A DNA stretch of 64,000 bases from Acutalibacter sp. 1XD8-33 (GCF_003612555.1 NZ_RAZF01000010.1:59454-123453); one strand, 5' to 3'. Counted from the stretch's first letter, positions 52,470 to 61,266 are shown. Numbers and translations: made by a program. The notes: a model not told the origin generated them from the sequence alone.

Positions 52470-54386
52470 TTGACCCTATTCCATTCCCGAAACCCGAAAT
52501 TCCGCAGCCCCACCGGAGCGGTGGCGGCTGGCAGTGCCGTGCATTTCCGTATCACCCTGCCCAGAGAGCTAAGCTGCTCTGCGGCCCGGCTCATCGTGGA
52601 GCAGGAGGGCACCCTCACGGAGGTCTGCAATATGTTCTGGTGCGGCATGAACGGCGACAGCCGGGAGTGGTGGGAGTGTGATTTTACTCCCAAGGAAGCC
52701 GGGCTGTATTTCTATCAGTTTGAGGCCAATACCTGCCGGGGCATGCAGCGGCTCTCCCGGGGAGAGCGGGGCTACGCCATCTTCGGCGGCACCTACCGCT
52801 GGCAGCTCACGGTTTATCAGGCTGGTTTTGAAACGCCTTCTTGGCTGGAGGGCGGCGTGATGTACCAGGTGTTTCCAGACCGCTTTGCCCGTTCTCCAGA
52901 GGCGAATTTGAAAGAACTGCCGGGAATCCCTTCTGGCAGGACGTTTCATGAGGATTGGTATGAGCAGCCGGATTGGAGGCCTAACGAACGGGGAATTGTG
53001 ACCAACAGCGACTTTTTTGGGGGGAACCTGCGGGGCATCCAGGAGAAGCTCCCCTATTTAAAGGAACTAGGCGTCACCTGCCTGTACTGTAACCCTCTCT
53101 TCGAAAGCCACTCCAACCACCGCTACGATACTGCTGACTACTCTAAGATCGACCCACTATTGGGAGATGAGGCGGACTTTCGGTCTCTATGCGAGGCGGC
53201 CGGGGAGCTGGGCATCCGAGTGATCATCGACGGGGTGTTCAGCCACACGGGCAGCGACAGCGTGTATTTTAACCGGGAGGGGCGCTACCCGGGGCCCGGG
53301 GCCTACAACTCCACAGAGTCCCCCTATTTTCGATGGTACTCCTTCCGAAACTGGCCCCACGAATATGACAGCTGGTGGGGGTTTGATACTCTTCCCAACG
53401 TGAACGAGACTGACGAAAGCTATAATCAGTTCATCAATGGAGACCGGGGCATTGTACGCAAATGGCTGAAAGCGGGGGCCTCTGGCTGGCGGTTGGATGT
53501 GGCGGACGAGCTGCCCGCTCTGTTCATCGACCGGCTTTCGGCAGCGGCAAAGGAGGAAAAGTCCGATGCTCTGGTACTGGGCGAGGTCTGGGAGGACGCC
53601 TCCAACAAGTCTGCCTATGGTGTGCGCAGGCGGTATCTTTTGGGCGGCCAGCTGGACAGTGTGATGAACTACCCTTTTCGGGACGCGATTCTGGGCTTTC
53701 TTCTGGGAGGGAACCCCAAGGATTTTGCCGAAACTGTGGAGAATATTGCGGAAAACTATCCGCCGCAATGTCTGCGCCTGCTTATGAATCACATCGGCAC
53801 CCATGATACGGAACGGGCTCTGACCGTGTTGGGAGGAGAACCTGCCGGAAGCCGGGGGAGGGACTGGCAGAGCGGGCAGCGGCTGAGCCCGGCCCAGCGG
53901 GAGACTGGCGTCCGGCGGCTGAAACTGGCGGCGGCAATTCAATACTTTCTGCCCGGCGTTCCCTGTATTTACTATGGCGATGAGGCAGGGCTGGAGGGAT
54001 ACCGGGATCCCTTTAACCGTGCGTGCTACCCGTGGGGCCGGGAGGACCAGGACCTGCTGGACTGGTACCGTCAGTTAGGGAAAATGCGCGGGGAATACAG
54101 GAGTATTCTGGCGCGGGGAGGCTACCGCACCCTGCGTGCAGAGGGAAACCTATTGGTTTTGGAGCGCTATCAGGTTATTCAGGATGACAGAGAAGAAGGA
54201 GTTTATCGAGACAGCCTCTTGCTGATTGTAAACCGCAGCGAGCGCCCTCAAAGCATTATGAGCCTAAAGCTAGATCTAACCGGCGGCCAGCCGGTGATGG
54301 GAGAGAGCCTGGCAACCGTAAATGTGCTCCGGCCTTATAGCTGCGCGCTGATAAAATTTTGCAGGAAAATAGAAGCAAACACTTGA
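52470..54386 (+). CDS. GH13 alpha-glucanase (neopullulanase/alpha-amylase type)
   Basis: 638 residues. N-terminal beta-sandwich (about 10-115), then a TIM barrel with the GH13 regions: IIDGVFSH near 253, the nucleophile D343 in WRLDVADE, the acid/base E372 in LGEVWED and D446 in HDTER; C-terminal beta domain. No signal peptide, so it probably acts on cytoplasmic maltodextrins beside glycogen phosphorylase. The start is TTG at 52470, 10 bases after AAAGGAG. Its stop codon lies inside the tRNA promoter. Confidence 0.9.
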   Translation: MTLFHSRNPKFRSPTGAVAAGSAVHFRITLPRELSCSAARLIVEQEGTLTEVCNMFWCGMNGDSREWWECDFTPKEAGLYFYQFEANTCRGMQRLSRGERGYAIFGGTYRWQLTVYQAGFETPSWLEGGVMYQVFPDRFARSPEANLKELPGIPSGRTFHEDWYEQPDWRPNERGIVTNSDFFGGNLRGIQEKLPYLKELGVTCLYCNPLFESHSNHRYDTADYSKIDPLLGDEADFRSLCEAAGELGIRVIIDGVFSHTGSDSVYFNREGRYPGPGAYNSTESPYFRWYSFRNWPHEYDSWWGFDTLPNVNETDESYNQFINGDRGIVRKWLKAGASGWRLDVADELPALFIDRLSAAAKEEKSDALVLGEVWEDASNKSAYGVRRRYLLGGQLDSVMNYPFRDAILGFLLGGNPKDFAETVENIAENYPPQCLRLLMNHIGTHDTERALTVLGGEPAGSRGRDWQSGQRLSPAQRETGVRRLKLAAAIQYFLPGVPCIYYGDEAGLEGYRDPFNRACYPWGREDQDLLDWYRQLGKMRGEYRSILARGGYRTLRAEGNLLVLERYQVIQDDREEGVYRDSLLLIVNRSERPQSIMSLKLDLTGGQPVMGESLATVNVLRPYSCALIKFCRKIEANT

Positions 54387-54411
54387 CAAGAGCTGGAAAA
54401 GGGATTATAAT
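54383..54411 (+). promoter_or_regulatory. Consensus promoter for tRNA-Arg overlapping the GH13 stop codon
   Basis: Perfect TTGACA (54383-54388), 17-base spacer, perfect TATAAT (54406-54411). The TGA stop of the GH13 gene is within the -35 hexamer. Confidence 0.8.
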
Positions 54412-54427
54412 AGAAAAGCTGAAATAA

Positions 54428-54504
54428 GCGCCAGTAGCTCAGCTGGATAGAGTGTTTGGCTACGAACCAAAAGGTCGGGGGTTCGAATCCCTTCTGGCGT
54501 GCCA
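54428..54504 (+). tRNA. tRNA-Arg(ACG)
   Basis: 77 bases including an encoded CCA (54502-54504). Acceptor GCGCCAG pairs with CTGGCGT (first pair G-U). D arm with AGCTCAGCTGG, anticodon loop CTACGAA with anticodon ACG, T arm with GGTTCGAATCC. A34 would be changed to inosine and read CGU, CGC and CGA codons. Own promoter and terminator. It is the last core gene before the accessory region. Confidence 0.95.
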
Positions 54505-54507
54505 GGT

Positions 54508-54560
54508 AGGGACGGAGATTTTGATAGAATGAGTATCAAGATTTCTGTCCCTATTTTTAT
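54508..54560 (+). terminator. Terminator of tRNA-Arg
   Basis: A long stem in which GGGACGGAGATTTTGATA (54509-) pairs with TATCAAGATTTCTGTCCC, with mismatches and a 7-base loop, followed by TATTTTTAT. Confidence 0.7.
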
Positions 54561-54602
54561 GTCAAAGCGGGTGTTTTCGACTGATTTTCGCACATTTTTA
54601 GA

Positions 54603-54654
54603 AAAAGCACCGCTGCGGGCCAAGGAAATCTCCGGCCTGCAGCGGTGCTTTTTT
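54603..54654. terminator. Strong GC-rich terminator at the core/accessory border
   Basis: AAAAGCACCGCTGC (54603-54616) pairs perfectly with GCAGCGGTGCTTTT (54639-54652), with an inner GGGCC/GGCC stem and a run of six T. It could also end transcription from the right on the minus strand. Confidence 0.75.
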
Positions 54655-54682
54655 GCTTTTCTCTGGGTTCTGGACGTTTGTA

Positions 54683-54775
54683 TGCGTTGAAACTTTGCAT
54701 AAGGCGTTAGATTTTTGGGTTTGTAGGTGGAGAAAGGCAGAAACCCGTTAAATCTTTGAGCAGGCGTTAAATCAT
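54683..54775 (+). repeat. Four imperfect GCGTTAAATC-like direct repeats
   Basis: TGCGTTGAAAC (54683-), GGCGTTAGATT (54703-), CCGTTAAATCT (54746-) and GGCGTTAAATCA (54764-) lie just inside the accessory region. AGCAGGCGTT also occurs at 61291, beside the right end of the recombinase element. Possible protein-binding repeats or chance; weak. Confidence 0.3.
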
Positions 54776-54799
54776 TCTCAACATATGATTCGGCAGCAC

Positions 54800-55786
54800 T
54801 TATTCGTCCACAGGAACGGGAATATAAACTCGCTCCAGAGGAATGACCTTTTTGTACTTGGGACTAAGATTCTCATAATACTTGAGAACCAGTGTTGCAA
54901 GCTCATCCCCGTCAATTCCTCTGATAATGGGGGTGCTGTCCAGATACTTTCTTGCGTTTTTTGTGTAGCCTGACAATGATATGAACAATCCGTAGTCGCC
55001 CTCACGCATGGCCCCCTTCAGCGATTGAATCGTGGTCTCCCGAATGTCTCCGTCCTGGCTCTTTACCTGAACCAAAATCCGAGGGGGAAGCTCATCTTTG
55101 TACGCAGTTATGTCAATGCCGCTGTCGCCGCCCTGTGGTGAAAGCTCTGTGCGATATCCCATTGCATCCAACAGGTCAGCCACGAAACTCTCCAAAGCAT
55201 AGCCCTTCAAATTCCGGCTAAGTTCCTTCAGTATGAAGTCCTTGGTGCTTTGTTTGATCTCCTCGGCTGTGGCGCCTACGCTTTCGTCCTCATCCTCCAT
55301 TGCCGTCTTCTTGAATCCGGTATCCAGAGATGCCAAAAACTCATCCGCATAGTTTTTGATGGTGAAAAGTGACATTGCCGATCCCGATTCGTACAAGGCA
55401 CCTTGTGAAAAGACGGTTCTGGGCAAATGTTTCAGCCACTTTACCTTGCGCCGATTGACATATTCCTGCGCCGAAGCCTCGTACTGATACTCTCCCTCAA
55501 CAATTCCAATGTTTATCTCGCGGTTGCTTTTCGATGGAAACACCACATAGTCCCCAATCTGCACCTCATAGCGGAATCGATAAAGCATCCCCGCTGCCAG
55601 AGCAATGGCTCCTTTCTTGTCCTGCGGATACACTTCGGCATATTTTTTCTTGAATGCCTCGCGGTCATTCTCCATATCTGTGAGGTCGCCAAAAGCGCCC
55701 CATCCAATGGCTATGGTGTTGTCTTTCAAAAATAGAGAGTCATCCTGCGTATGGATACCCCATATCCTTCTCTTTGTTTCGTTCAT
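54800..55786 (-). CDS. Mrr-like restriction endonuclease
   Basis: 328 residues. The N-terminal part (about 1-130, RRIWGIHTQDDSLFLKDNTIAIGWG) resembles the Mrr-associated N-terminal domain. The C-terminal half has the PD-(D/E)xK nuclease core: ALESFVADLLDAMGY, then G-GDSGIDITAY and VQVKSQDG, giving the D...QxK catalytic set near 230-250. Mrr enzymes cut modified DNA. AAGGAGGG precedes the ATG at 55786. It sits next to a DNA methylase remnant. Confidence 0.8.
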   Translation of the reverse strand: MNETKRRIWGIHTQDDSLFLKDNTIAIGWGAFGDLTDMENDREAFKKKYAEVYPQDKKGAIALAAGMLYRFRYEVQIGDYVVFPSKSNREINIGIVEGEYQYEASAQEYVNRRKVKWLKHLPRTVFSQGALYESGSAMSLFTIKNYADEFLASLDTGFKKTAMEDEDESVGATAEEIKQSTKDFILKELSRNLKGYALESFVADLLDAMGYRTELSPQGGDSGIDITAYKDELPPRILVQVKSQDGDIRETTIQSLKGAMREGDYGLFISLSGYTKNARKYLDSTPIIRGIDGDELATLVLKYYENLSPKYKKVIPLERVYIPVPVDE

Positions 55787-55816
55787 GATCCTGCCCTCCT
55801 TCAGCAATAGGCCAGC

Positions 55817-56125
55817 CTATTGTCCGAAATGCTGCTCAACCAAAGCATCCAGGGTCCCCAGCTTGGATGCCTCCGCCGCGTCTGCCTCTACAAAGTTGTG
55901 GGTGCTGTGTTTCAGTTCCTCTTCAAAACCGAGGATATAGTTTGTGGCAATCAAATAGATAATGCGCGTAGGAGCCATACCAAAGACCTGCTCCTGGAGA
56001 ATGTGGCGGATGCGGTCCCTCTCATCGGGGTAAGCGACCTTGAGGCCCTCGCTCCGATAAAGCCGTTTGACAATTTCGGTGATGTAAAGCCCTGACTTCA
56101 TGTAGAGGTCTGCAAATTTCTTTTC
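55817..56125 (-). pseudogene. Fragment of an adenine-specific DNA methylase / R-M subunit
   Basis: About 100 codons resembling part of an N6-adenine methylase of a restriction system (EGEKKFADLYMKSGLYITEI, then DRIRHILQEQVFGMAPTRII and YLIATNYILGF). The SAM and NPPY motifs are absent, and upstream in the same frame the DNA is antisense to an XRE gene. The gene was cut at about 56125. The Mrr-like gene follows 30 bases later, so they once may have formed one restriction locus. Confidence 0.55.
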
Positions 56126-56137
56126 CCCCTCCGCAAG

Positions 56138-56437
56138 ATGGCGGAGCGTATCGGCATCTCTGCACCCTATTTGAGCGACATCGAGAAGGATCGGCACAAC
56201 CCGCCTGAAATGGACAAGCTGGAACTCATCTCCCATGTTCTCCTCCTGTCAGAAGACGAAAAATCTACTATGCTTGACTTGGCAGGAAGAAAGCGTAATT
56301 CCGTGGCGCCGGACCTCCCTGGCTACATCATGGAGCGGGAGTATGTATCCGCCGCCCTCCGCACCGCCCGTGACCTGGATGCGGGAGAGGAGGAGTGGAT
56401 GAAGTTTGTTGCCGAGCTGAAAAAGCGGAAGGGGTAA
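56138..56437 (+). pseudogene. XRE-family regulator, N-terminally truncated
   Basis: 99 residues. MAERIGISAPYLSDIEKDRHNPPEMDKL is the second half of a helix-turn-helix. The first helices that should precede MAERIG are replaced by sequence belonging to the methylase fragment on the other strand. The rest (LPGYIMEREYVSAALRTARDL) is typical of XRE regulators that precede ImmA/IrrE proteases, which is the case here. It probably no longer binds DNA normally. Confidence 0.6.
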
Positions 56438-56446
56438 AAGCAATTT

Positions 56447-56966
56447 ATGTACACGCCCTCGTACAGAACCCAGAAGAACGGAGTCCCTGTTCTGAAGAAG
56501 GAAGAAATCGACACAATCGGAGAAGAGTATGTATGGGATTTCCAGCCGGAAGTTCTGAGAAACCCTGCGCCCGTAGACATAGAGGGCTTTATCGAGTGCT
56601 ACCTTGGAATGACTACGGACTACCAGTACCTTTCCCACAACGGCATCTATCTGGGCATGACGGTGTTCAATGATACGGGCAGGGTGATTGTGTGGTCGCC
56701 TGAGACCAACCTGACTGAATATATCAGCGCAAAGGCCCGGACTGTCATTGTGGACAACAGCCTTTTGGAGGAGAGCCAGCAGCATCGGTACCGGTTCTCC
56801 TCGGCCATTCTCATGCCAAAATCCGCTGTGGAATTGGTAGCGTAGCGGCACAGGAGGGAACAGAGCCTTGTCCGTAGCATTGCCATCGTACATGATGTGG
56901 TCGAGACCTTTGACATTTCCATGGAGGCTACGACCTATTGGCTGAAAGAATTTGGTATCGATAGGC
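56447..56966 (+). pseudogene. ImmA/IrrE metalloprotease gene with deletion and stop
   Basis: The reading frame shows the start of an ImmA/IrrE protein (EYVWDFQPEVLRNPAPVDIE...IIVDNSLLEE-like VIVDNSLLEESQQHRYRF) and then jumps to FSSAILMPKSAVELVA, which normally lies after the zinc-binding HExxH. That motif is deleted. A TAG at 56843-56845 interrupts the frame, which then continues with DVVETFDISMEATTYWLKEFG. The protease is inactive. It partners the XRE gene just upstream. Confidence 0.65.
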
Positions 56967-57012
56967 CAATTTATATTAATATATGTGCATATCCAAAAAG
57001 GAGGCGGTTGCC

Positions 57013-57781
57013 GTGGAGCCTTTTGACAAAAAACGATGTCTGGATAACATCTATTTTCTGGCTAAGCAGAAGGGGAAAAAATCGGAGAACTTGAAGAGCT
57101 GGCGGACGTCAGTAGCGGGTACCTCTCCCGTGCCAACAAGGAAGACAACACTTCAAAGTTGACTATTGACCTCATCGTTGCGATTGCACAGACTTTGGAG
57201 GTATCTATCGACAGGCTGGTCTGCATGATCTTGCTTCACTCTCCCTCAATGAGCGCAAGATCATTGAATTTATTGAAAAGTTGGATAGAGATACAGAAGA
57301 AGGTAAAATTGACTGGGAGAAAAATCCGCCCATATCGCTCACTGGCATAGAGTGCTATAATGATGGAACAACTTCTGAGTGTTTGTTCTTGTGCGAGAAT
57401 GGAGAGCCATATTACCACTCCTACTTTTTCCCAGGGCACGAGACTCAGCAGGCAGGAGACTTTTTCACTTATTACATCGCTAATGATATTCGTGTGATTT
57501 TCACGAAAGTGAAACATACCGAGGCCCAAGGAGAGGACTATGAGTTGTATTTCCTTGTCGAAGGTGATTATAACAGCCCGTCTTCGGTGGAGCCAGTGTG
57601 CGGAACCTGTCCTACGAGAGAAACACTGATTGATGCGGCCTTAAAGCATCTTTATGAAACATTGACTGATGCTTGCAGAAATGTTAAACCAAGTCCTGTT
57701 GTTAGAAATGTAATTGACCGATTTATGCGTGGCCCATTAGACGCCGCTCTGACTTCAGATGATGGGGAACTGCCATTTTGA
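57013..57781 (+). pseudogene. Frameshifted helix-turn-helix regulator
   Basis: Read with two frame changes, this gives one protein: a GTG start with EPFDKKRCLDNIYFLAKQKG; after a shift in the A-run near 57076, IGELEELADVSSGYLSRANK and LTIDLIVAIAQTLEVSIDRL (an HTH_3-type domain); after a second shift near 57215, LHDLASLSLNERKIIEFIEK, continuing through 57781 as a C-terminal sensor-like domain (ECYNDGTTSECLFLCENGEP). The last open frame (57281-57781) is intact, but the whole gene is broken. Confidence 0.6.
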
Positions 57782-57784
57782 GAA

Positions 57785-58007
57785 TTTTGGAAGCACAAAA
57801 GATTCTAAAAAAATTAGTGTATCTATTGTCTTTTTGTTTGTATTTGATTTTAGTAACTCTTACTTCTGCCGAATCAAAATCGGTTGCCTGAAGAATTGTC
57901 GCTAACTCAGTTTGATATTGTTCGTTAATTGAGTAGTTTTCAGGAATAATCTCACGACGACAGATTTCGGCATCTTTTGCTGCTTTGGGCTTATCCGAAA
58001 TATCTTC
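57785..58007 (-). pseudogene. DUF262 (GmrSD-like) gene, second fragment
   Basis: Coding-quality sequence on the minus strand from the left end of the recombinase element: EDISDKPKAAKDAEICRREI, then INEQYQTELATILQATDFDS and VTKIKYKQKDNRYTNFF. It has no start codon, since a stop precedes it within the element. Joined to 61294-61699 it continues that protein in frame. Homology ends near 57790 where the neighbouring regulator gene begins, so the 3' part is lost. Confidence 0.6.
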
Positions 58008-58042
58008 CTAATGTAAAGTGAAAAATAATGTAAAGTCACCTC
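58008..58042 (+). repeat. Left inverted end of the RIT element
   Basis: Starts CTAATGTAAAGTGAAAAATA and ends GTAAAGTCACCTC. It contains two direct copies of TAATGTAAAGT whose starts are 18 bases apart, presumably recombinase-binding boxes. Confidence 0.85.
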
Positions 58043-58102
58043 TCTGAATGCCGCAAAACCAGCAAATCTTACTCTGCTGGCTTTGCATAATTCTGTAGAT
58101 TA

Positions 58103-59137
58103 TTAATGGACGTCACAGAAGCTTTCAAGCCATCCCATCAGGCTTTTATCTTCCGTCCATGATGGATATTCAACGGTGGGCCGTTCTGGCGGCTGGGCGC
58201 TTTCCAGAACTTTGCGCTTCATTTCCGTATTAATCTGTGCGTATACCTCAGTGGTCGTAAGGTCTGCATGCCCAAAAAGGTCCTTGATGTATTGAAGGTC
58301 TATCCCTGCTTCGAGCCAGTGCATGGCACGGCTGTGGCAGAATATATGCGGGTACACCTTCCCAGGGAACAGCTCCGGATCAGCGGCTTTGGCTGCATCG
58401 GCATATTTGTGGAAAATGTAGGAAATACCCGCACGCGTCAGTTTTTCCTTATGGCGGTTGCAGAATAACGGCTCATCCTTCAGGCAGGGGCGGTACCGTT
58501 TTTCATCCTGCAGGTACAGCCGCAGCGCTGCTGAAATGTCTGCGATAAGAGGCACAGACCGGGCTTTATTGCCCTTTCCATGCAGGTGCACAATGGCCCC
58601 TTTTTTGTCAAGGCACAGGTCGCCGACGCGCAGGTCGGCAATCTCTGAGATCCTTGCCCCTGCCTCATACATCAGGCACAGCAGGGAAGAGTCCCTCCTG
58701 CCGCTGTGGCACTGCTGGTCGGGCTGCTTAAGCACTGCCTTTATGGCTTCAACAGGGAGATGACGGATTGTATGTTTTTCCTGTTTTTTCTTCGGGATGG
58801 AGCAGACCGTCTGGCAGAGGAGGACATGCTCCGGGTTTTCGTATTGGAGGTATTTGAAAAAAGTATTCAGGGCGATCCGCCGTTGGTTCCTTGTCGTGGC
58901 CGAATTGCCCTTTTCCTGTTCCAGCCAGGCAAGGAAATCCTCCACCAGCTGCCGGTCAAGATCCCTGATCTCCATCTTCTCCCGTTTCAGATGGCGCTCG
59001 CTTTCGCAGTAGGACAGGAACACTGACATGGAATCCCTGTAGGAGTGGATCGTGTTTTCACTCAGCCCTTTCTGTACCGGCAGGTATTCAAAAAAGTAGC
59101 CGGACAGGGCGCGTGCGAAATCAGTCGGCTTTATCAT
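58103..59137 (-). CDS. Third RIT tyrosine recombinase, catalytic Arg replaced by Cys
   Basis: 344 residues: N-terminal SAM-like core-binding domain (LSENTIHSYRDSMSVFLSYC), then a catalytic domain with GARISEIADL (first Arg), HGKGNKARSVPL (Lys), and the Tyr in TTTEVYAQIN. The box that should read H-x-x-R-H reads PHIFCHSRAMHWLEAG, with TGC in place of CGC for the second catalytic Arg. The ATG at 59137 has better spacing to GGAGGTGG than that at 59146. Probably impaired. Confidence 0.8.
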   Translation of the reverse strand: MIKPTDFARALSGYFFEYLPVQKGLSENTIHSYRDSMSVFLSYCESERHLKREKMEIRDLDRQLVEDFLAWLEQEKGNSATTRNQRRIALNTFFKYLQYENPEHVLLCQTVCSIPKKKQEKHTIRHLPVEAIKAVLKQPDQQCHSGRRDSSLLCLMYEAGARISEIADLRVGDLCLDKKGAIVHLHGKGNKARSVPLIADISAALRLYLQDEKRYRPCLKDEPLFCNRHKEKLTRAGISYIFHKYADAAKAADPELFPGKVYPHIFCHSRAMHWLEAGIDLQYIKDLFGHADLTTTEVYAQINTEMKRKVLESAQPPERPTVEYPSWTEDKSLMGWLESFCDVH

Positions 59138-59167
59138 AAGTACCATCCACCTCCTCCGGCAGGAATT

Positions 59168-59908
59168 TTAAGATATCGGCATACATCCCGCCAAGCTCCG
59201 CTTCGCAGGCCTGCCTGAGCGGAATGCTTTTTCTATGGCAGATTTTGTGTAGCGCTTTTTGTCTTTTGTATAGAAGAAAGGCATATCTTCCGGGGTATCC
59301 TGGTGGACATTCCGGATGTATTGGAGGCACCGGCCGGTGAGCGAGGCCGACATCGGCACGATGCGCTCCCTGTCATTCTTGCCATGCCGGATATGAAGGG
59401 TGCCGCTGTCTGTGTCAACATCCTGCAGGCGCAGCGACAGTGCCTCGGAAATACGCAGCCCGCAGCCATACAGCATCCGGAACAGCAGAGGATACACGAG
59501 GTGCCGGTGCGGGGATACATTGGTCGGCTCAAGTTTATCGAGACGGTTAAAGATGGATGCGATTTCCTCCCTGGTAAAAATATACGGCATATGTTTCTCC
59601 CCGGATTTCGGGATGGCAGGCAGCAGGTATGACGGATGCCCCTGCCTACAGAGGAACACCGCAAAGCGCTGCATTTCCGCAACCCTGTTGTGCCTTGTTA
59701 TCTCTTTTTCATTCGGACGCTTTGCGCACCATGCGGTGGCGATCTCCTTCGTGATTGTATAATCATGGACCTCGTACCCTTTGCAGAAGTTGTCGAACAT
59801 CTTAAGGAGCATTGCCTGTTGTTCGTATACAAGGCCGGAGGCCCTTTTCTGGGCGACAAAAGTTTCGCACATCGGGGCAAATGGGCCTGTGAAGTAGGAT
59901 GTTTTCAT
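59168..59908 (-). CDS. Second RIT tyrosine recombinase, C-terminally truncated
   Basis: 246 residues. The core-binding domain and first part of the catalytic domain are present (YGCGLRISEALSLRLQDVD with the first Arg; RHGKNDRERIVPMS with the Lys). After YTKSAIEKAFRSG the frame ends quickly. The second frame then gives GGMYADILKFLPEEVDGTYD up to 59121, so an internal deletion removed the HxxR, H/W and Tyr parts. The ATG at 59908 overlaps the first gene's stop (ATGA) and follows GGAGGTGGATC. Confidence 0.75.
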   Translation of the reverse strand: MKTSYFTGPFAPMCETFVAQKRASGLVYEQQAMLLKMFDNFCKGYEVHDYTITKEIATAWCAKRPNEKEITRHNRVAEMQRFAVFLCRQGHPSYLLPAIPKSGEKHMPYIFTREEIASIFNRLDKLEPTNVSPHRHLVYPLLFRMLYGCGLRISEALSLRLQDVDTDSGTLHIRHGKNDRERIVPMSASLTGRCLQYIRNVHQDTPEDMPFFYTKDKKRYTKSAIEKAFRSGRPAKRSLAGCMPIS

Positions 59909-61122
59909 AGATCCACCTCCAATGCACACTGACGGAGCAGCTCCGTATCCGTACTGATATATGTCTGGGTGCTTTCCGGCGTTGTGTGGCCCAGCGTCTG
60001 GGCGATCTCAGTCAGCTTCGCGCCATTGGAGAGCATGGCCGTGGCTATGCTGTGGCGGAAAGAATGCATCCCTACCGGTTTATCCGCAGGGACTTTTACC
60101 CCGGCTTTCTGGACAGCTTTCACCACTGTTTCGCGGAAGCTGTTTTTCAGGGCATCAAACGGGGCTGTGTGCCGCACGAAAATGTACCCGCAGTCCGTTT
60201 CCGGGCGTCCATGCTTAAGATAGTCGATAATGGCCCACCCTGCATCGTCGGGGAGCGGAAGCTCCAGCGGCACGCCGGTCTTTTTCTGGGTAATGGATAT
60301 CCGCCTGTTCTGCCAGTCGATGGAATCAAAGCGGAGGAGGCGGACATCGCTGATACGCAGGCCCAGGCGGGCAACGAGCAGGAACACTGCGTAGTTGCGC
60401 TTCCCATGGGCATTGTCGCGGTCAACGGATGCCAGTATCCGCTCCACTTCCTCCGGGGTAAACACTGTCGGCAGCCTGTAGCTGTGTGTGCGGCGCACAT
60501 CCGGCAGGGAGCCGGAAAAGCTCCTGCTGTGCCAGCCGTTTGCGAGGGCATAATCTGACAGCCTTCCAAGGAGCTTGATTGTCCCGCCAACTGTCCCGGA
60601 AGAAAAACCGGCCAGCGTTTCGATATAGGCGTTCAGGTGGTGCAGTTCGATCTGGCTGAACCGGTCTATCCCGCTGTTTGCCAGAAAATACTCGAAGCGG
60701 AACAGCCGGCTGCGCCATGTCCTGACAGAGCCCTCTGCAAAGCCGTCTTTGCGCAGTTTTTCAAGAAAACCTTCAAACAGCGGGCTGAATGCATCTGAAA
60801 AGGACTTCAGAGTCATGTGGGACTGCTTAAAGATCATGCCGAACTGTTGGAAGTCCAGCAGTATGTGGACGGCCCTGTTGACGTTCTGTGATGTATCCTT
60901 TTCGCCCAGGACAGCGCCGTATATGTCCCAGACAAAGCACCGTGCCGATTCCGCTGTCAGCAGGCCATCATTGTGTTCCTCGCAGTAGGATGCCAGATTC
61001 TTCCACACCGCGTCCATGCGGTCAATGGTGTACTGGCTGTAGCCAAGCTCGGACATCTGTGCCTTAACCGCTGTGACCAGCTCGCGGATATCTGCGGCTG
61101 GCGTACTTTTTGTTTCTTTCAT
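59905..61122 (-). CDS. First RIT tyrosine recombinase
   Basis: 405 residues with all catalytic residues in place: LGLRISDVRLL (Arg), TQKKTGVPLELPL (Lys), MHSFRHSIATAML (His and Arg), LGHTTPESTQTYISTD (His and Tyr). The N-terminal part has two helical DNA-binding regions. The ATG at 61122 follows GGAGG with 10-base spacing. It is the first gene of the trio, transcribed from the right end, and couples to the second through an ATGA overlap. Confidence 0.85.
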   Translation of the reverse strand: MKETKSTPAADIRELVTAVKAQMSELGYSQYTIDRMDAVWKNLASYCEEHNDGLLTAESARCFVWDIYGAVLGEKDTSQNVNRAVHILLDFQQFGMIFKQSHMTLKSFSDAFSPLFEGFLEKLRKDGFAEGSVRTWRSRLFRFEYFLANSGIDRFSQIELHHLNAYIETLAGFSSGTVGGTIKLLGRLSDYALANGWHSRSFSGSLPDVRRTHSYRLPTVFTPEEVERILASVDRDNAHGKRNYAVFLLVARLGLRISDVRLLRFDSIDWQNRRISITQKKTGVPLELPLPDDAGWAIIDYLKHGRPETDCGYIFVRHTAPFDALKNSFRETVVKAVQKAGVKVPADKPVGMHSFRHSIATAMLSNGAKLTEIAQTLGHTTPESTQTYISTDTELLRQCALEVDL

Positions 61123-61231
61123 CGCGTAAAAACCTCCATATTTTATTGTGATGGGATGATCCATCCAATAAAAGTGTAAAGAATTATGTTGAGTTTAGCG
61201 ATGAATTTTTCAGCATTTCTGGCGTTTGAAG

Positions 61232-61266
61232 GAGGTGACTTTACATTATTTATCACTTTACATTAG
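61232..61266 (+). repeat. Right inverted end of the RIT element
   Basis: The reverse complement matches the left end at 34 of 35 positions (the one difference is near the middle, T for A). CATTAGCA occurs again at 61287-61294, giving a third box on this side. Confidence 0.85.

Noticed and set aside
59121..59330. Separate small gene overlapping the second RIT recombinase
   Set aside because: It is better read as the residual C-terminal tail of that recombinase after an internal deletion.
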